Source: Methanoregula sp. (GTDB lineage: Archaea; Halobacteriota; Methanomicrobia; Methanomicrobiales; Methanospirillaceae). From it: DNA of 7,950 bases. The translations under genes and the position numbers were made by a program. The notes under the pieces are model-generated. The model ran no database searches and was not told the origin of the DNA. It saw only the letters and a program-made list of their open reading frames with translations. Below are positions 6,459 to 7,950 of the stretch, one piece after another (the stretch's first letter is position 1; each line of letters begins with the position of its first letter). The stretch is taken from assembly GCA_026394635.1 (NCBI GenBank), contig JAPKXV010000047.1, positions 1 to 7,950 of the forward strand, read 5' to 3'.

Positions 6459-6843
6459 GACCCTGGAACTCAAAACCAGTGAGGACGTTGTCCGAGCCCG
6501 GCAGAGAGTCCGTGTCTGCATGAAGGACCAGGGTTTCGGTCTCGTCGACCAGACCAAGATGGTGACTGCCACCAGCGAACTGGCCCGGAACGCTGTTGAC
6601 TATGGCCTGGGAGGCACCATGCGTATCGAATCCCTCGAGGAAATGGGACGGATTGGTATCAGGCTGGTCTTTCTCGACCATGGCCCGGGGATCCCGGACA
6701 TTGACCTTGCGTTAACTGACGGGTACACCTCCGGTCACGGGCTTGGGCTCGGGCTGGGCGGTTCAAAGCGGCTGGTGAACGAATTTGAGATCTGGTCAAA
6801 ACCGGACGAGGGAACACGGGTGACGATAACACGATGGCGATAA
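6439..6843 (+). CDS. rsbT: RsbT-like serine/threonine switch kinase
   Basis: This 134-residue protein is close in length to B. subtilis RsbT (133). It is a single GHKL-type ATPase domain: N-box SELARNAVDYG (Glu47, Asn51), G1 box D80-HGPGIPDIDLAL, then DGYTSGHGLGLGLGGSKRLV (about 94-113) as the Gly-rich ATP lid, and an ending VTITRW. In the known system, RsbT phosphorylates RsbS and RsbR, leaves the complex and activates a partner (the RsbU phosphatase in Bacillus). No RsbU is visible here. ATG 6439 is chosen because it gives the family's usual length and has GAGGA at 6423-6427. The frame is open further upstream but only inside rsbS. The gene overlaps the RsbS gene by 20 bases and the next gene by 10, so the three are very likely co-translated. 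Confidence 0.92.
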   Translation: MSLPGPETLELKTSEDVVRARQRVRVCMKDQGFGLVDQTKMVTATSELARNAVDYGLGGTMRIESLEEMGRIGIRLVFLDHGPGIPDIDLALTDGYTSGHGLGLGLGGSKRLVNEFEIWSKPDEGTRVTITRWR

Positions 6844-7874
6844 ACACGATGAAATGTATCCATATCGGGGAGATGAGCGGTGTAGTCGAAGCCCGGCAGA
6901 CGGCAATGACCCTCTGCGAGATCCAGGGGTTTGATGCTGCGCTTTCCGGTAAGGTTGCGATCATCGTGACAGAACTTGCAACAAATCTCGTGAAGCATGC
7001 GGGCGGAGGAGACCTTCTTATCAGGCGATATAATGAGGCAGATAGGTTCGGGATCGAGTGCCTTGCACTTGACCGTGGTCCGGGGATCAAAGATATCGGG
7101 AGGTGCCTTCAGGATGGATATTCGACCGGTGGAAGCCCGGGAAACGGCCTCGGGGCTGTTCGAAGGCTCGCTTCCTTTTTCGACCTCTATTCTCCGCCTG
7201 GGAAGGGGGCCGCCTTCCTGGCCGTGATCGACGGCACGTCACCGGCACAGGAGTCGGGTCCACCGCATCTGGTGGGCCCTTCACCGTTAGGGATTGGTGT
7301 GGTCTGTCTTCCCGCCATGCCGGATGAGCCCTGTGGTGACGGGTGGGACATTGCCCGGTTACCGGGCAGGACGGTCATCCTTGTCGTTGACGGGCTGGGC
7401 CACGGGCTCGAAGCCTCGGAAGTCCCTCGTGAGGCAATAGATATTTTCCGGAAGAACCCAACCGTTGAACCGACAGAGATCCTCAAACTCCTCCACGCTT
7501 CACTCAGAAGCACCCGGGGGGGAGCGGTAGCAGTTACCGTGATCGATGAAAGGAATGGCACGGTCCGGTTTGCAGGAGCGGGCAATATTTCAGGACAGAT
7601 CATCAGCAGTTCCGGTACCCGGAGCATGGTATCGTTAAATGGGACGGCGGGTGTCGAGATTCGGAAGTTCCAGGAGTTCACGTACCCCTGGGGACCGGAA
7701 GCGGTCCTGGTTTTACAGTCTGACGGGCTCACCTCGCACTGGAACATGGAGGACTACCCGGGACTTTTGAAAAAGCACCCGGCACTTATCGCCGGGGTCC
7801 TGTACCGGGACCACACACGGGGGCGGGATGACGTGACCGTGCTTGTCGTAAAAAAAGTTGGGGGGAATACATGA
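6834..7874 (+). CDS. RsbT-like ATPase fused to RsbX/SpoIIE-type PP2C phosphatase
   Basis: A 346-residue two-domain protein. Residues 1-135 are a second RsbT-like ATPase: N-box TELATNLVKHAGGG (Glu47, Asn51), G1 D80-RGPGIKDI, then DGYSTGGSPGNGLGAVRRL. Its motif positions match those of the preceding RsbT exactly, so the two look like duplicates. Residues 140-346 form a small PP2C-like domain about as long as B. subtilis RsbX (199 residues). Candidate metal-binding acidic residues are Asp169 (CGDGW), Asp186 (VVDGLGHG), Asp297 (QSDGL) and Asp332-Asp333 (RDDVTVLVV), with GAGN at 248-251. In Bacillus, RsbX removes phosphate from RsbR and RsbS to reset the stressosome. Here that activity would be joined to an ATPase domain that could dock on the STAS scaffold or act as a second kinase; this is inference. 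The start at 6834 has GGGTGAC at 6818-6824 and overlaps rsbT by 10 bases. Its TGA overlaps the next ATG. Confidence 0.88.
   Translation: MAINTMKCIHIGEMSGVVEARQTAMTLCEIQGFDAALSGKVAIIVTELATNLVKHAGGGDLLIRRYNEADRFGIECLALDRGPGIKDIGRCLQDGYSTGGSPGNGLGAVRRLASFFDLYSPPGKGAAFLAVIDGTSPAQESGPPHLVGPSPLGIGVVCLPAMPDEPCGDGWDIARLPGRTVILVVDGLGHGLEASEVPREAIDIFRKNPTVEPTEILKLLHASLRSTRGGAVAVTVIDERNGTVRFAGAGNISGQIISSSGTRSMVSLNGTAGVEIRKFQEFTYPWGPEAVLVLQSDGLTSHWNMEDYPGLLKKHPALIAGVLYRDHTRGRDDVTVLVVKKVGGNT
7860..7867 (+). promoter_or_regulatory. G-rich ribosome binding site of the last gene
   Basis: A G-rich run (GGGGGGAA) ends close to ATG 7871, inside the 3' end of the phosphatase gene. Together with the ATGA stop/start overlap (7871-7874) it supports translation of the truncated downstream gene. 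Confidence 0.5.
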
Positions 7875-7950
7875 GTACAGCGATCACACGGGTGGAGTTG
7901 CGGTATGAACAGGACGTGGTATATGCCCGGTCCCGGGCACGCATCATTGC
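7871..7950 (+). CDS. Third RsbT-like ATPase domain protein, N-terminus only (3' truncated by window)
   Basis: Only 26 complete codons are visible. The segment VELRYEQDVVYARSRARIIA matches the start of RsbT-type ATPases. The RsbT of this operon has LELKTSEDVVRARQRVR at the same place, and the fused ATPase-phosphatase has GVVEARQTA. The start overlaps the previous stop as ATGA, with a G-rich site just upstream, so it belongs to the same operon. What follows the ATPase domain cannot be seen. Such domains may stand alone or be joined to kinase, phosphatase or other output domains, so this gene is the best place to look for the output of the system. Confidence 0.72.
   Translation, partial: MSTAITRVELRYEQDVVYARSRARII

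Noticed and set aside
1..7950. CRISPR arrays, insertion sequences, tRNA or rRNA genes
   Set aside because: No regularly spaced repeats, transposase-like frames or recognisable RNA genes were found. The only long repeats are the duplicated kinase ends.

Overview
The window looks like chromosomal DNA of a methanogenic archaeon of the order Methanomicrobiales, probably close to Methanoregula. This is inferred from the style of the multi-PAS histidine kinases, the moderately GC-rich coding sequence, an archaeal A/T-only TATA-like element (5066-5075), and Shine-Dalgarno motifs of the GGAGGTGA type. No rRNA or other taxonomic marker is present. All genes are on the + strand.

Left half (1-4877): a tandem array of related sensor histidine kinase genes. 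The first is only a 3' end (HATPase_c domain). The second is a complete 717-residue kinase with seven predicted membrane segments, two PAS-like domains, and HisKA and HATPase_c domains. Its catalytic end is a direct repeat of the first gene (about 87% identical DNA, no gaps, offset 2153 bp). The third was apparently one soluble multi-PAS kinase, now split. Residues 1-468 (2467-3873) hold a coiled coil and three PAS domains and stop a few residues into a fourth. The rest of PAS4 and the whole kinase core continue in another frame (open from about 3861, called from GTG 3900 to 4877). The missing start of PAS4 plus the frame change point to a small deletion.

Middle (4878-5188): a 311-bp gene-free interval with a nested imperfect inverted repeat (4879-4970), a 13-bp palindrome (4973-4985), and a TATA-like element about 115 bp before the next gene.

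Right half (5189-7950): a compact operon that reads as a stressosome module. It holds an RsbR-like co-antagonist (helical RsbRD-type N domain plus STAS), an RsbS-like STAS protein, an RsbT-like switch kinase, a second RsbT-like ATPase fused to an RsbX/SpoIIE-type PP2C phosphatase, and the start of a third RsbT-like protein cut by the window end. The last four genes overlap each other or nearly so. By analogy with Bacillus subtilis, RsbR and RsbS would form a scaffold holding RsbT. Signal-triggered phosphorylation of RsbR and RsbS would release RsbT, and the phosphatase would reset the scaffold. Archaea have no sigma-B, so the output must differ; the third RsbT-like protein and the fused ATPase-phosphatase are the obvious candidates to carry it.
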